Shown: positions 36,290 to 49,619, counted from the stretch's first letter. The stretch: DNA of 64,000 nt from Nageia nagi (GCA_050084985.1 JBITNC010000001.1:110546001-110610000), one strand, 5' to 3'. The notes: a model not told the origin generated them from the sequence alone. Numbers and translations: made by a program.

Positions 36290-37176
36290 AAAACATGGAT
36301 TTTTGCCTTCTCACTAGCCTTTTCTCTATGACTTGTCCCTTCCACCCTCCTTTTCATCCTTTATTTTACCAATCTACAAAGACTCCTCTAGTTTAATGAC
36401 CACCATTGGGGATATTTGAGGGGCAATGATCCTTTTATTTATTCTACAAGGGATTATTAGTATAAATGCTTAATGATATCCCTAATAGAAAACATCCTCT
36501 TCTTTACATTCCTAAACTTTTATCACTAATGCATGTATATACTCAACGAAGAAGAATATGAAACTTATCTAAAATTTGAACCCCCATCTAAAATGGCTCA
36601 ACATAATTAAATGGGATCCAAAAATCATAGAACATTTCCCATTAAGTGTGAAATACTTAATAACCCATTTGGCCATTCTATCCTAGGGTGCTACAAGGAT
36701 CTTACAATAAATACCCATTTAGGACTTAGCTAGTACTTCCCTTGGAACTAGAAAGACCTCCATTTCCCTCTAAGCCACTTTAGAATTTTTTTGAAATACT
36801 CTCCCTTCCAGAATCAATTTATTAGTGGCAACAATAGCTTACTTAGAGAAATTAATCATCATAGAACCTACAATCATCAAATCTCCCTTACAATCTTCAA
36901 TAACCTTTGCAAAGATACATGAGTCATATCCTCTATAATTCTTTAAGAAATTCTTCACTCCCCCTTCTTAAATAGCCTCCAACATTTCTTATCACTCATG
37001 ACCTCCTCTTGGTTGCTTGGATATATTCTATAAATTTTTTCCATATTGTCACTTTTACATTCACCATACAAATTAGAAGTGAGAAAGCATAGAAGTTGAT
37101 AGAGTAGAAATATACCACCTTTTATTTCATTACCTTGGAAATCACATGATAAGGTAAGTTTCAAGTGCCAAGATGT
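36290..37176 (-). pseudogene. unidentified decayed ORF, relative of 53990-55700
   Basis: Minus-strand reading with several stops and frame changes. Its recognisable part, about 36680-36580, reads WVIKYFTLNGKCSMIFGSHL, then IMLSHFRWG, and aligns with VIILFTIQGRYSKIYSFQFI, then LLNHLKG, in the plus-strand relic at 54700-54790. It also has an open piece of 69 codons at 36955-37164 and a basic segment RMKRRVEGTSHREK near 36330. The family is not one I can name. The Tat element 2 insertion abuts its upstream side, so the ORF may have been cut there. Function unknown. Confidence 0.4.
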
Positions 37177-37181
37177 CCTAT

Positions 37182-37802
37182 TGTATATGCCTAAAAATAA
37201 TTATTATTTTTCAAATAATTCATTTTAGAGCCTTAATGATGTATTATGTAAATAGGAGTGAAATAATACCCTAAGTCATAACAAAGCTATGTCATATGTT
37301 TAGTGGACCCTTGTGGTATGTACAAGGGGTATAAAAGATCAAAGTCAAGTAAACTTGTATCATATATAAAAGAATCAATTGATGACCTTAAACTTTACAG
37401 GAAAACAAATATGAGGAGGACTTTAGAGATATTCTAGCACATGATACATCACTTTGTTATGTGCACATATTATTCATAAGTTACATTCTTATGTTTGCTA
37501 TCTAATGATTATTTTGTTTGCTTATTCCTATATTCTTTATTTCCTATGTTATATTGCTTATCTTAAGCCATCAATAGCATGCCAAATATATGATGCCAAT
37601 GGTATGCAATTAAATGAATATATGCTTTTCTTTTGTGTATGTTTCTATTAATGGAATGAATATGTGATATGATTAAAAACAAGCATTTTTCTATTATGTA
37701 TTATTACCATATTTTAGATATATGCATCAATAAGAAACAAGTAGACCAATAGTGGATTAATTAAACTCTATAAATAATTATATGCATTATCTTAGGACAA
37801 CA
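37182..37802 (+). repeat. 5' LTR of Tat element 2
   Basis: TGTATATGCCTAAAAATAAT..GGACAACA. TATA-like catatataaaag near 37360. The sequence after it (TTTTTGTGAACCTAACATTT) is where a primer site belongs, but I cannot match it to a known tRNA end. Confidence 0.88.
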
Positions 37803-37993
37803 TTTTTGTGAACCTAACATTTTGATTTACCTTGCCCTACCAATAAGATTTTCCAAGTTTTCTATTATAGGTTTACATCACCAACATCATACATTACTAG
37901 GGTGATAGCAGTGTAGAAATGGATATAGGAATCATTGCCCTGATGTAAGAAATGAACAAAAATATGCTCAAGATATAGAAGGTAATTAATACA

Positions 37994-38970
37994 TTGGTTG
38001 GTATAGGAAGCTCCACATCTACTCCTAGCATTCAATTTGCACCTTCTATCTCCACACAATTACAAAATATAGATGAATATGATGGCATCTTTTCTTCACC
38101 CTTGATAAATGAAATTTACAACTTTCCCCTACAACCCAAGCACAAGGCCCCAAGTTCAAGATGTTTAGTGGTAAACAAGATCCCAACCAACATCTCATTA
38201 GCTTTCAAGAGGAATGCTTGTTAAAGCTATGATTAGAGGAGAGATTGATGGTAACATTCTTCCTAAGGAGTTTGAAAGGGGATGTTAGTCAATTATTTTA
38301 TGCTTTGGTAGGAAACTCGATTGATTCATTCAAGATCTTACTCCAAGCATTTATGGGACAATACAAACACAACATCAAGGAGAAAAGCAATGTATCTAAG
38401 TTATGTGCAATCCAACAAAGAGACAATGAAACCATAGAGAAATGTGTTCCATGCTTCAAAAAGGTATGGTATTCTATTCAAAGTAAATTAGATGAACTTG
38501 AAATTTGTGCTATTTTTCATGAATCTATTGTCCCTATTCTTACTTACATGCTCCTACTACTAAAGATATTACTTTTGGAGAATTAGGACAATAATTATTG
38601 TAGAAAGAGAAAGCATTGTTAGCATTAGGTGAGCTCAAGTATGCACCTAAACCCTTGGTGAAAGATACTATAAAAACATATACAAAGAGAGATGAAAAAC
38701 TAGTACATATGGTAGATAGACCTAGTTCTCCCCCAAAGATGCAAAGATATCAAACTACAAGAGAGAACTCATATACATTTTTAGTACAACCACACATTAT
38801 TTTGAGGGATCCAATAAAGAGAGGATTGTTAAATCCCTTGAGTGTTCTTGTCAAGATGATAATACTCCCATGGAACTCTTTGATGCCTATTGTACCTAGC
38901 ATCAAAGAAAAGGGCATGCTACAAAGTTTTGCAAGACATTAGAAGCAACAATATTGGAGCTTGTGGAAAA
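37994..38970 (+). pseudogene. gag: gag of Tat element 2, interrupted
   Basis: Pieces in order: MVGIGSSTSTPSIQFAP (37994), a spacer, then the gag core FLRSLKGDVSQLFYALVGNS, then LLQAFMGQYKHNI and IQQRDNETIEKCVPCFKKVW (38245-38540), matching the retrotransposon gag family (L-x-G-x-x-x-x-W/F-F/Y, then F-x-x-Q-F/Y, then Q-x-x-x-E-T). A remnant with HQRKGHATKFC near 38900 may be the zinc-binding part. Stops separate the pieces. Particle-forming protein, not functional here. Confidence 0.75.
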
Positions 38971-39129
38971 AGGAAGATACATAATTGATGAAAGCCTTGC
39001 TAACCAAGGACCCACAATCAATATTATTTTGGTGAAAAAAGAGGTTTTTACTAACCTAAAAAGAGGATGTCCACACAATGTTCCAAATCTAATTACAAAT
39101 GAATAAGCATTCCACATGATTCTAAGGTT

Positions 39130-42100
39130 TATAGCATGATTAATCAATTGAAATATAGACTTTCTAAAATTAGTTTATATAATCTCATTTCTACATCTCA
39201 AGTTCATAGGGATATGCTATATGATCTATTTAAGAATGAAACCATCCCTACTAATATTTTAGTTGCTATGTTTTCTGAAAAAATTAGAACCATTAAAGAA
39301 TGTGATGCTATTTCTTTTTACAAATATGAAAAGCTTAATCAAGAATTGTTAGATGAATGTTCTGCTTTGTACATCATATTTTATGGTTGATGGATGGGAA
39401 GTTAAACATACAATGGTCAATAATGGATCAGCTATAAATGTATGTTATAATCATTTTTTGATGCAATTACAAGAGAAAGGTCTAAACATTCCTCCTTTAG
39501 AAGAGGCTACATTTAGGATTAGGGCTTATGATATCTCACCAAAATAAATGTTAGGAATAGCTACAATTATTATTACTATAGGTATCAAGACTATAGCAGC
39601 AAAATTTTGGGTTGTAGAGTCCAAATTATCATATAACATGCTTTTGGAGAGACTTGGATACATGACATGGATGCAGTCCCTTCCACATTACATGGTAGAA
39701 TGAAGTTTGAATTCCAATGTGAAGTGCATATAGTCATGGGAGATCATGAGCCATATACACTATGAAATGTTGCTAACCTAGAAGAGTTTTCCATGTTACC
39801 ACCATGATATAAGATATAACCATTGGAATGGCCTACATAGGAGGAAAATAGCAAAACATAGGTACATATCATGGAGATAGGTATGGGAACTTACAAAATC
39901 GATTATACAAACTTGTTTGCATCCATCAAAGACTTGGTATGGCCCAAGCTACTAGCCATTGAAGGACACCAACATAATGCTATCATGATAGTAGGCTACC
40001 AACAACATGAAAATGATGAAAATAGTGATCAACCTTGCTCTTCCAAAGCTAATATGTTGTAATAGACCTCTTCAATGGCCATACCTTCATCTGCTAAAAT
40101 AGGTAAGATCTTTCCCTATTATTTTATTCATAAATACATGGTTCAAACTTGTAATTATAAAGGGGGAGGATTAGAAATATTTGAATAAGAAGTGTCTACT
40201 TTTACTAACAATTCTAAAACTCAAATTACCACAACAAGCTTGGGTAATGATCGATAAATAAACCAAAAATGGGTTGCCATTAAGTTTGTTAAAGAATGCA
40301 ATTTAATAGAATTATCAGATGATATTAATGTGGATACTTGGATTGATGATTCTTTACCTCTTGAATTTGATATTTTAGTACTAATGATGATCTTCTTAAA
40401 TACTCTAAGGCACACTTAGAACTTCCCAAATCTAATTACAAACATAAACTAACTTATATACTTAACGAATATGCTTATTTTGGTTAAGAGATCAATTTTC
40501 ATGAAGTATTATAGGTTAAACCATTAGATACAATTTATAATGAAGTAACAAGTATAGAAGAATTGTCTTCCTTGTTGCAAAAAAAGATCTTACATTTCCA
40601 TAAGAGGAGTTGAGACAAATTGATATTGGCACTTTAGATGATGATAGATTGCTACAAATTGGAGCAGCTTTACCTCTTCCATAACAAGAAAGGTACAAAA
40701 ATAAGTTTATTGAGTATTTATTATGCATTATATATGATTGAAAGAGGGTGTTAAGCTAGTCAAACAAAAACCTAAGAAGATGTACCCTTCTAAGGCCCTA
40801 TTAGTGAAAAAGGAGATAGAGAAATATTTGAATGTTGGGTTGGTTCATTAGGCCTATTGACTATTCTAATTAGATGGTTAATGTTGTTCCTATTTCCAAA
40901 CCAACTTGCAAACTACAACTATGTACAAATTTTTTAGATATTAATAATGCTTTTCCAAAAGATGATTTTCCATTACCAAATATTGATATGATTGTTGATA
41001 GTATAGTTGGTCATGATACATTATCATTCATGAATGGATGTTTTGGATATAAATAAATTTTTGTTAACCATACTGATCAACATAAAATAACTTTTACTAC
41101 CCCTTGGGGTAATTTTTGTTGATATTTATTCCTTTTGAACTTAAAAATATAGGAACTACATATCAAAGGGCAATCAATGGTCACAATATTTCATGAGCAC
41201 ATTCACAAAACTATGGAGGTACATGTTGATTATGTTTTAGTCAAAAATAAGAAAGGACAAGATCATCTACAAGCACTTGATGAGGTGTTTACCATTTTTC
41301 AAAGGTAAAATCTAAGACTTAAACCTCAAAAGTGTGCATTTGGAGTTACTTTTGGTAAACTATTAGGATTCATAGTGTCTAATAGAGGAATAGAAGTAGA
41401 CCCTAAAAATGTCAAATCCATTATTTGTATGCCTCCATATATAAATTTAAAATAATTAAGGAGCCTCCAAGGTAAAATAAATTCAATTAGAAGGTTCATT
41501 TCCCAACTTACAGATAAATATAGGCCATTCACTCATATTCTCAAAAAGAATGTCAAATTTATATGAGATGAAAATTATCAAAAAGCATTGAGGATATCAA
41601 AAAATATTTACTTAATCGTCCCATCCTAATCCCCATGGATTTTTCAAAACCTACTTACTTATATATATCAACCACATTATATGCACTAGGAACAATGCTT
41701 TGTCAAAAAGATACAAAAAATAAGGAAAGAACCATTTATTATCTTAGTAAAACATTGAATGATTATAAGACTAGATACACCCCTATGGAAAAGATTTGCT
41801 ATGGTATTATTTTCACTACTAAGAAATTAAGGCATTATATATTGTATTGCACTACATTTGTTGTTAGTCTTGTTAACCCATTAAAATATCTTGTGGCTAA
41901 GCAACATATATCAAGTATACTTGCAAAATGGGTAATGTTGTTATAAGAGTTTTATATAAATGTTATAAAATAAAAAGAAATCAAAGGTCAAGCAATTGCA
42001 TATTTAATATATAATTTCCCTCAAAACAAAGAGACAATTATCCATGAAGAATTTACAAACATTTTTTAGGACAAACCATGTAGTTTGCAACATGAAGACC

Positions 42101-43950
42101 TGCTAGAAGGATGTTAGTAGCATGACTTCGATGAGATCTCAATCCTTGATGATTACATATGTCTCATGGAGGATGATCATATTGTATGGAACCTATATTT
42201 TGATGGTTAAAAATGTTCTCATGGAGCAAGAGTAGGTATTATTTTGGTATCTCCTACAAATTAGGTAATCCTTATGGCATACAAACTTGCTTTTGATTAT
42301 ATAAATAATATTGTTGAATATGAGGTACCAATTTTAGGGTTAAAAGTTATTGTAGTTCTAAAAATTAAGAATATAGAAATATATGGGGATTCCCAACTTG
42401 TGCTCAATAAAGTAGAAGATTTTTTTGACACTAAGGATGAAAAATTAAAGCCCTATAGACTTACAATGACTAATTTGTTAAATCAATTTGATAGATATAC
42501 TATTCAAAATATTCCAAGAACTAATAATAGATACATGGATGCAATGGAAAATGCAACCACACTAGTGCCAATTTAAATCAAAGATGAATAAACTATCCTT
42601 ATAATCCATAAGTTAAGCTCTCCTTTCTATATAGATCATATGACTAAGATTCATGTTTGTCTTATTACAAAAGAAAATAATTTTCAGAATTGGTATTTTC
42701 ATATATATGATTATTGGAAAAATCAAATGATCCCTAATAATTTTGATAGAAATGAAAGATTGAGATTGAAAAGAACTACAATAAGATATGTGATCATTAG
42801 AGAATTCCTATATAGGAGGTCATTTGATGGTGCATTGTTGAGATGTTTAACACAAGATGAGATAGCTACTACATTAGAAAAAGCTCATGATGGTTTATGT
42901 GGTGGTCACTTCCATGCAAAAGCATTAGATACCAAACTTTTGAGGATAGGATACTATTGGCCTACTATGGAAGAAGATTTTAAGGAGCATGCATAAACTT
43001 ATTTGCAATGCCAAAAACATGCAAATTTAGAAAAACAACCTACCCAAGAATTGCATTCTATTATTTCTCCATGGCCATTTGCTACTTGGGGCATAGATTT
43101 GATTGGTATGATTAATTTTGATTCTAGAGAAGGACATAAATTTTTCATTACAACTATAAAATTCAACACCAAGTGGGTGGAAACTATCCCAATGAAATCA
43201 TTCACTCAAATTAAAATCATTACATTCCTTATCAAAAATATCATCATAAGGTTTGGTGTAACACAAAGGTTGATAATGGAAAATAGTCCAATTTACAAGG
43301 ATAAAGACATGAAGTCATTCTACAAGAAATTTCATATTGTACAAACCTTTTCTTTTGTCTATTTCCCTCATGGTAATGGTCAATTTGAAGCCACAAACAA
43401 GAAAATCAGGAGCATACTTGCCAAAACATAGGATAAATACAAGAAAGATTGGTATGAGCAATTACCATATGCATTATAAGCATATAGAACAAGTATCCTT
43501 ATAGCCACTAGGACAACACCATTCTCATTAGTATATGGATATGATACCATTATTCTACTTGAACTAGAAATCTCCTCCCTTAGAATTTATTTACAAGGTG
43601 ACATATCTAATGAAGATGCAGAAAAAGTAAGATTGTAATAGTTGGAATCATTAGCTGAGAAGAGAATAAAAGCTATTGAACATCAAAATGTATACCACAC
43701 AAAACTTAAGAGAGCATTTGGAAAGAAAATCAAAGCAAAATAATTCAAGGTAGGAGATCTAGTGTTGAAGGAAGACATTAACAAAATAGTAATAAATGAG
43801 GAAACAAAATGCAAGTTTGAGCCCAATTGGTTGGGCCCATATGTTGTAATTGATGCAATAGAATTAGGTGCATATAGACTATCATCTATAAATGGCAAAC
43901 AAGAACTAAATACATTCAATTCCATCCATATTAAACATTTCTATGCTTAG
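39130..43950 (+). pseudogene. pol: pol of Tat element 2 (AP-RT-RH-aRH-IN), inactivated
   Basis: Protease near 39395-39740: HTMVNNGSAINV, where the catalytic Asp of D-x-G-S reads Asn, then AKFWVVESKLSYNMLL. RT, 40740-41440: LCTNFLDINNAFPKDDF, FTTPWGNF, then VHVDYVLVKN, where YVDD is expected, then KCAFGVTFGKLLGF. RNase H, 41640-41940: TIYYLSKTLNDYKTRYTPME and KLRHYILY. Archaeal-type RNase H, 42190-42570: YFDG, IVEYEVPILGLKV, IEIYGDSQLVLNKV; the double RNase H identifies Tat. Integrase, 42620-43950: zinc site with H-x-x-x-x-H kept but the first C of the second pair read as Tyr; WGIDLIG; LIMENSPIYKDK, where D is replaced by E; HGNGQFEATNKKI; and WLGPYVVIDAIELGAYRL. More than a dozen stops. Not functional. 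Confidence 0.9.
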
Positions 43951-44878
43951 AAATGATAGCATTGTGCCCTGCAAAATATAGAATTCATGAACAAGGGCAC
44001 ATAAACTTTTATTTTTTTGAAAAATGAAAAACCTCCCATGGTACTCATGGCATGCACTACAAGTAGGTTTCCAATGGTGTATACAAAAAAAGAGTATATA
44101 TATATTTATAATAAAAAAGAATGCAAAACAAGGGAGCATGAGAAGTATTATCTCCCATTCTAGACTTCACTCTACATTCTATGCTACATTTCTCCAAGCT
44201 CTGAAAAATGTTTTTCTCCTCCATGTGTTGAATGGTGACATAATGGATTTGGGTTGTTACACACTTCATGCATGTGTCAAGATGGTGCACCTTACTCCCT
44301 TTTTTAGCATCAACTAGGGGAAATTTCATATTCAACTAAAAGTATGATGAATAAGTAGATAATGACCAACAAAAGAAAAAATAATTTTATTTTCCCAAAT
44401 TTTAAAGAATTCTACACCATCAGTAGTGTAGAGGATAGTTTTCATGATCTCAAGAATGTGAAAAATAAACATAATGTCTTTGGATCATAGACATAAAATG
44501 TATGATCATCATGACCAATGACATAGCTAGTGAGAGTTCACTCAAAAGATAAACTGACGATATAGCCATGAGCAAGTTGTTGACATTGACTCATCATCAA
44601 TGGATGATAAAACTTACTATTTATCCATATTATTTTTTCTTTAAACCAATCCAAAGCATATTATATTTGGATCATATACATAAAATGTATTATCATTGGG
44701 CTAGTGAGAGTTCACTCACTCAAAAGGTATACTAGCAATACAACCATTAGTAGATTGTTGACATTGATTTATTATCAACAGATGATGCAACTCACTATGC
44801 ATCCACCATGTTTTTATGATATACATTTTATTTTAGGTTTCTACATCCTAAAAAATAAAAGAAAATACAAATAATTAT
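43951..44878 (+). other. 3' region of Tat element 2 with a two-unit repeat
   Basis: Two tandem units of about 185 bp at 44480-44826 share ggatcata, cataaaatgtat, ctagtgagagttcactc, ttgttgacattga and atccac. The same words occur in reverse at 61800-61950, in the truncated element 4. No coding recognised. Confidence 0.6.
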
Positions 44879-45373
44879 ATGATGTTAACAATGTGCATAC
44901 TATTCCCTAAGCCATCAGTAGTATCTATTTCATCACCATTTCAATTCAATCAAAGAATATTCTCTTTTGTTTCAAGGCATGGGTGTAAGTGTGAATGGTT
45001 CTTGAGTATCAAAAATGATGAAATGGATAGATTTATGATTGAAATAGTACAAGAGGTGGATAAATATGCATCTTCCATTTCCAACATTAGATATGGAATC
45101 ACAAAGCTACCTGATAGCATAGTCATCTCTATCATCTATACAACATCATTCATAGAGAGAGACTCTTCATCAGATTTTGCCTTGATTACACCATTCAAAG
45201 ATCTTTCTTGGGGCATCCAAGTTAAAAGGGGAAAACAAGGGGCCCTCATTATCATCAACAACAATAAGGGGTAGTACAACAAAGAATTCAAAGTTCTCAA
45301 AAAGATTTCTTCTACACTTCTTCTTTGGAAATGTAATTTCATTACTTCAATCACACTTCCAAAGAGGGGCAAA
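44879..45373 (+). pseudogene. extra sense ORF before the polypurine tract of Tat element 2
   Basis: An open frame of 131 codons (44879-45274) ends at TAG, after which readable sequence continues to the polypurine tract (45361-45373). Segments FNQRIFSFVSRHG, ITKLPDSIVIS and ITPFKDLSWGIQVKRGKQGA can be aligned with LNQVTSFVSSHG, IRLPASIVPS and DTPLKELSWCNQAKRAWQRM read on the minus strand of 61960-61300, in another Tat-like element at the same place relative to its LTR. I recognise no known domain. It may be an accessory retrotransposon protein; the polypurine tract overlaps its readable end. Confidence 0.5.
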
Positions 45374-46010
45374 TGTAGATGTCTAAAAAGGATATATTGT
45401 TTATTAAATAATTCATTTTAGATCTTCAATGATGTATTATGTATTTAGGGGTGAAATAATACCCTAAGTCATAATACCCTAAGTCATAATAAAGCTATGT
45501 CATATGTTTAGTGGACCCTTTTGGTATGTACAAGGGGTCAAAAAGATCAAAGTCATGTAAACTTGTATCATATATAAAGGAATCAATTGATGACCTTAAA
45601 CTTTATGGGAAAATAAATATGAGGAGGAATCTAGAGAGATTCTAGCACATGATACATCACTGTATTATGGGTACATATTATTCATAAGTTAAATTCTTAT
45701 GTTTGGTATCTTATGATTATTTTGTTTGCTCATTGCTATATTCTTTATTGCATTTGTTATATTGTTTATCTTAAGCCGTTAGCAGTGTGCCAAATATAGG
45801 ACACCAATGGTGTGTAATTAAATAAATATATGTTTATCTTTCATGTATATTTCTCTTAATGGAATGAATATGTGATATGATTAAACACAAGTATTTTTCT
45901 ATTATGCATTATTGCCATATTTTAGATATATGTGTCAATAAGAAATAAGTAGACCAATAGTGCATTAATTAATCCCGATAAACAATTATATGCATTATTT
46001 CAAGACTACA
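45374..46010 (+). repeat. 3' LTR of Tat element 2
   Basis: TGTAGATGTCTAAAAAGG..AGACTACA, matching 37182-37802, with a small internal duplication (ataccctaagtcata twice near 45466-45495). The target duplication CCTAT follows. Confidence 0.88.
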
Positions 46011-46249
46011 CCTATCATGGTTAGTTTCCATTAAGAGAGGTAGATATCCATTTAATGATTTGTACCTAAGTATCATCTAACCCCTTATAATAGTATTTAT
46101 TGCATGGGCCATCATCGTTTCACTCCACCTAGATCCCTTTCCCCATATAATGTGGCATCCAAATGGGGATCTATGAAGAGCTGCTTCACAATCTTGAATA
46201 ATGAAAAGTACTAAGTGGGATCCATGCCTATATGAAATTGAATATTTTA

Positions 46250-49200
46250 ATAGCCTAATTCCATAATATTTTGCAATTTTTCAGCTATCATTTGGTTATG
46301 TTGAAAAAATTTGTGTTTCTTTCCTTCCATATGAACCAACAAATATGATGAGTGATCATTGCCCATGATTTCCCTATTCTAATCTAGGAAAGTTAGGTAA
46401 TTTTTCATTATTCAATAATTTCAATCAAGGATTTTGATTTAGCCCACTTAAAGTGAACCAAACAAGCAATATGATCCTAGATACTAATAGTAAAATCATA
46501 TCAGATTAATAGATGATAAATGGATTCTTATTCTCTCTTACATGGATGATACCAATTGGGGAAGATCATACCTTTTTTCTTTAGATTATCTTTGGTATGA
46601 GTTCAATTAAGGAAAACCACCCATAGAAAAGATGATACTTTGGGATTCAATCCTTTAACCAATACTTCCTTCCATAGAACTTTTTATTTATCTTCTTCAT
46701 TCTTATTAAGATAATCATATCCAATTTTGACATAGTGTTCTTTATTTATTCCTATGTCATCTATTCACTAGAGGTAATCCTTATTCTCAATGGGGTAGAT
46801 ATTATAACTTTCTAATTTAATTTTGAGAGAATCAAGCTTGGTAGAAACTATAACATCATTCACATGGGGGATATACCATTGGGACAAGTCACCCCTTATC
46901 TTGATATAATCTATCACTCTCTCCCCAAGGGAAATGCATAGTGGCTATTTATCATAAAATAGTTATTTTAAGGATTTTTAGTTTTTTAATTTGCTATTTT
47001 TATGCTCACCATCCGAATCCTAGATAGCCTAATTTTTTTGGGTTTATTTTTTTTCTTAGATGATTAGCCAAAATTTTATAACTTCAAAGTATTATTATAT
47101 AAATTAGCCAGATATACCCCCACCAAATTCATAGCTTATTGCCTATATTTTATAAATATTTTTAATTTTCTTAGGTGAATTGCCTATTATACCCAAGTTC
47201 TCTAAGAAAAAGAATGCATATCTAAAAGAAAAGAAGATCATACTATAAGAGGAGAATTGTTATTGAGGACAAACAACTTGTTACTAAATAAGAGTGACTT
47301 ATTACTGAATATGAGTATCTTATAACTGAAGATAAGTGACTTATTACTAAAGATGAGTAACATGTTACTAAATATGAGTGATTTGTTACTGCAAATGAAC
47401 AACTTGTTAATGAAGATGAGAAATTTGTTATTAAAGATGAGTGACTTGTTAGTGAAGACCAAAGTCTTTTTAACTAAATATGAGTGACTTGTTACTGCAA
47501 ACAAGTGACTTGTTACTACAAATGAATGATTTATTGATAAATATGAGCTATTTGTTAATGAATATGACCATCTTGTTATTGAAGACAAGTGACTTGTTAC
47601 TGAATATGAACAACTTATTACTAAAGATGAGTAATTTATTACTAAATATGAGCAACTTGTTACTCAAGATGAGCAAATTGTTATTAGAGAAAAGAAAGTT
47701 GTTATCAAAGATGAACAACTTTGTTAATGAAGACCAATGACTTGTTATTGAAGAGGAGTGGCTTGTTATAAAGATAAACAACTTGTAGAAGATTCATGAG
47801 CATCTTATTACTAAAGATAAGGATCTGATCATGATCAAGATGAGCATTTAATTTAAACTAATATTTCAAAATCACCTATAATTTTTACCTTTTTTTTTAG
47901 AAAATGATGTCAACTAGCGAATTTTTTTTAACATAATTCTTAAAAAATTGAAATATTGCCATTACTTCAACAATATTTTGGGATAAAATTGCCAAGATTT
48001 TAAAATTATTTCACCACTATTTTATTTATTTCAATTCACCAAAATTCCTTATGTATAACCTTGCTCTCCCCAATTCTTGTTTTAGCCTAGATCATTTCAT
48101 GGGTCCATTATTGTTTTTTAGTAGAATGAAGGTAGATCAACCATTTTTCATCCCATAATAAAGTGGTGATAACATTATTTACATCCCATATAGCATTTTT
48201 CTAGATCACATCTTGGACATCCACCAAGCCATTCTATAATATAAAACCTCTTTTAGGGTCGCATATGCATATGAAGTTAAATGGTACCTCAATATAATTC
48301 CATTTATAAATTAAGAGTCATTTATTATTTTATCTACTACATAATTTCAAAGGTAACTTAACCCTCATAGCTTGGTTAATCCACTAGGTATATGTAATTC
48401 CTACACCAACTTCCAATTTCTTCCTGAATGCCTTTGACCATGTAACCAAGGATAGCCTTTACTTTTCCTCAACCCTAGTCCATATAAATTTAGCATAGAT
48501 TTATCAATTTTGTGGGAAGCTAAAGTAGGGATTTTAAAAATGTTATCCATATAAATCACTATGCTTTAGAGGGTAGCTATTACCAACTATATTTTACCTT
48601 CCATATTGAGAAAACCCCCCTTCCATATAAGAAGCTTTTTGTTAAATTGGTTCAATACACCATTCCAAAATTAGTTATGGACTCTCCCTACAAAGAAGGG
48701 TATACCTAGGTATATTATTTTAAAATAACCAATTTGAAACTGAAAAATATCAACTATGAATTCTTTCCTCCACTTAGGAGTGTCGGAAAAGAAAATGTTA
48801 GTTTTCTCAAAGTGAGTTTTTTGTATGGAGGCTCTTTCATAGATGACCAAAAGTCTTTTCAATTCTTGGGTGATGGTTGCTTTACTAATTAGGATTATAT
48901 CATTAACAAGTTGAGGAGGAGTGATTGGTTCACATTAAGGGATTGGGACATTACCCTGAATTCTCCACATCTTGTATATTTTAATGATCTCCCTCGAGCT
49001 TCTTGCATAGTGATAAAGAGATAAGGAGAGATGGGATATCCCTTCCTCAAACCTTGACTAGATCTGAAAAATGAATAAATTCAGCATTAACTAAATAGAG
49101 AAGGTTGGAGTAGAGATACATAACTTGATCTAATTCCTCTATTGCTCATTGAAATAAAACTTCATAAGAACATGATGAAGAGATTTCTAGGATACTTAGT

Positions 49201-49500
49201 CATAGACTTTCTACATATCCAAATCAATTAGTATTCCTTTATTTTTATTTATTTTGATGGAGTAAATAGTTCCATGCATAAGAATGATACCATCAACAAA
49301 TTATCTATCTTTTACAAATTCATATTTCTTAAAAGAGATACTCTTTGGCAAGATTTCTTTCATTTTATTTGCAATAAACTTAGTAATGATTTATAGATAG
49401 TGTTCCATAAGTTGATTGGTTTGAAATCTTTCGAATTGATGGCTCCTTGAACCTTAGGGATCAAGAGTATAGATGGTTTACATCAAGATACTTTTTTATT
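46250..49500 (-). pseudogene. L1-type LINE reverse transcriptase and zf-RVT relic
   Basis: Minus strand, non-LTR retrotransposon ORF2 remains. RT part, about 49470-48060: FKPINLWNTIYK (in one frame), ILIDLDM, where family LDxxKAYD is partly kept as KVYD, SQGLRKGYPISPYLF (family G-L-R-Q-G-D-P-L-S-P), LVNDIILISKA in place of the F-A-D-D block, then NIFFSDTPKWRKEF and YLGIPFFVGRVHN, then LLIWKGGFLNMEGKI and IFKIPTLASHKIDK. The zf-RVT part, 46930-46250: IPKYHLFYGWFSL, RKKV, and ICWFIWKERNTNFFN. The two parts are separated by about 1.1 kb of unrelated DNA (46940-48060). No endonuclease domain is seen, so the copy is probably 5' truncated, as LINE copies often are. Many stops; the catalytic Asp pair is lost. 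Confidence 0.8.
47265..47825. repeat. 21-bp minisatellite, about 26 units
   Basis: Units such as gacttgttactaaagatgagt, each 21 bp or seven codons, repeated with 10-30% divergence; a few units are 20 or 22 bp. Both strands give repetitive open frames (plus: leucine-rich LLLxM heptads; minus: LIFSNKS heptads), which explains the apparent ORFs there. It sits inside the block that interrupts the LINE. Confidence 0.92.
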
Positions 49501-49619
49501 TTTATAAATGATCCAATTATATAGATAACTAAGATGTAAGTTGTAGTGTTAGAGCCTTATGTAGAGCCTTAATATTAAGCTTATTCAAGAATAAGATAAC
49601 TATTTTGTACATTCAATAT

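Larger units (their letters stand above)
37182..46010 (+). mobile_element. Tat-lineage Ty3/gypsy element 2, complete but decayed
   Basis: LTRs of 621 and 637 bp (37182-37802, 45374-46010) with a perfect target duplication CCTAT at 37177-37181 and 46011-46015. It contains gag, protease, RT, RNase H, archaeal-type RNase H and integrase in that order, then 1.4 kb with a repeat and an extra ORF, then a polypurine tract aaagaggggcaaa. Total 8.8 kb. Confidence 0.93.

Noticed and set aside
36955-37164. RNase H-like C-terminus of the neighbouring LINE split by Tat element 2
   Set aside because: A loose match (CDFQGN..GG) was considered, but the sequence beyond it aligns better with the unidentified ORF at 53990-55700, and no RNase H catalytic pattern could be followed.
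37803-37832. Primer binding site for Tat element 2
   Set aside because: The sequence after the LTR does not match the tRNA-iMet site or the TGGCGC type; no site is claimed.
47238-47781. Leucine- or serine/asparagine-rich open frames on both strands
   Set aside because: They follow from the 21-bp minisatellite, whose period is a multiple of three. A coding origin is raised only as a possibility.
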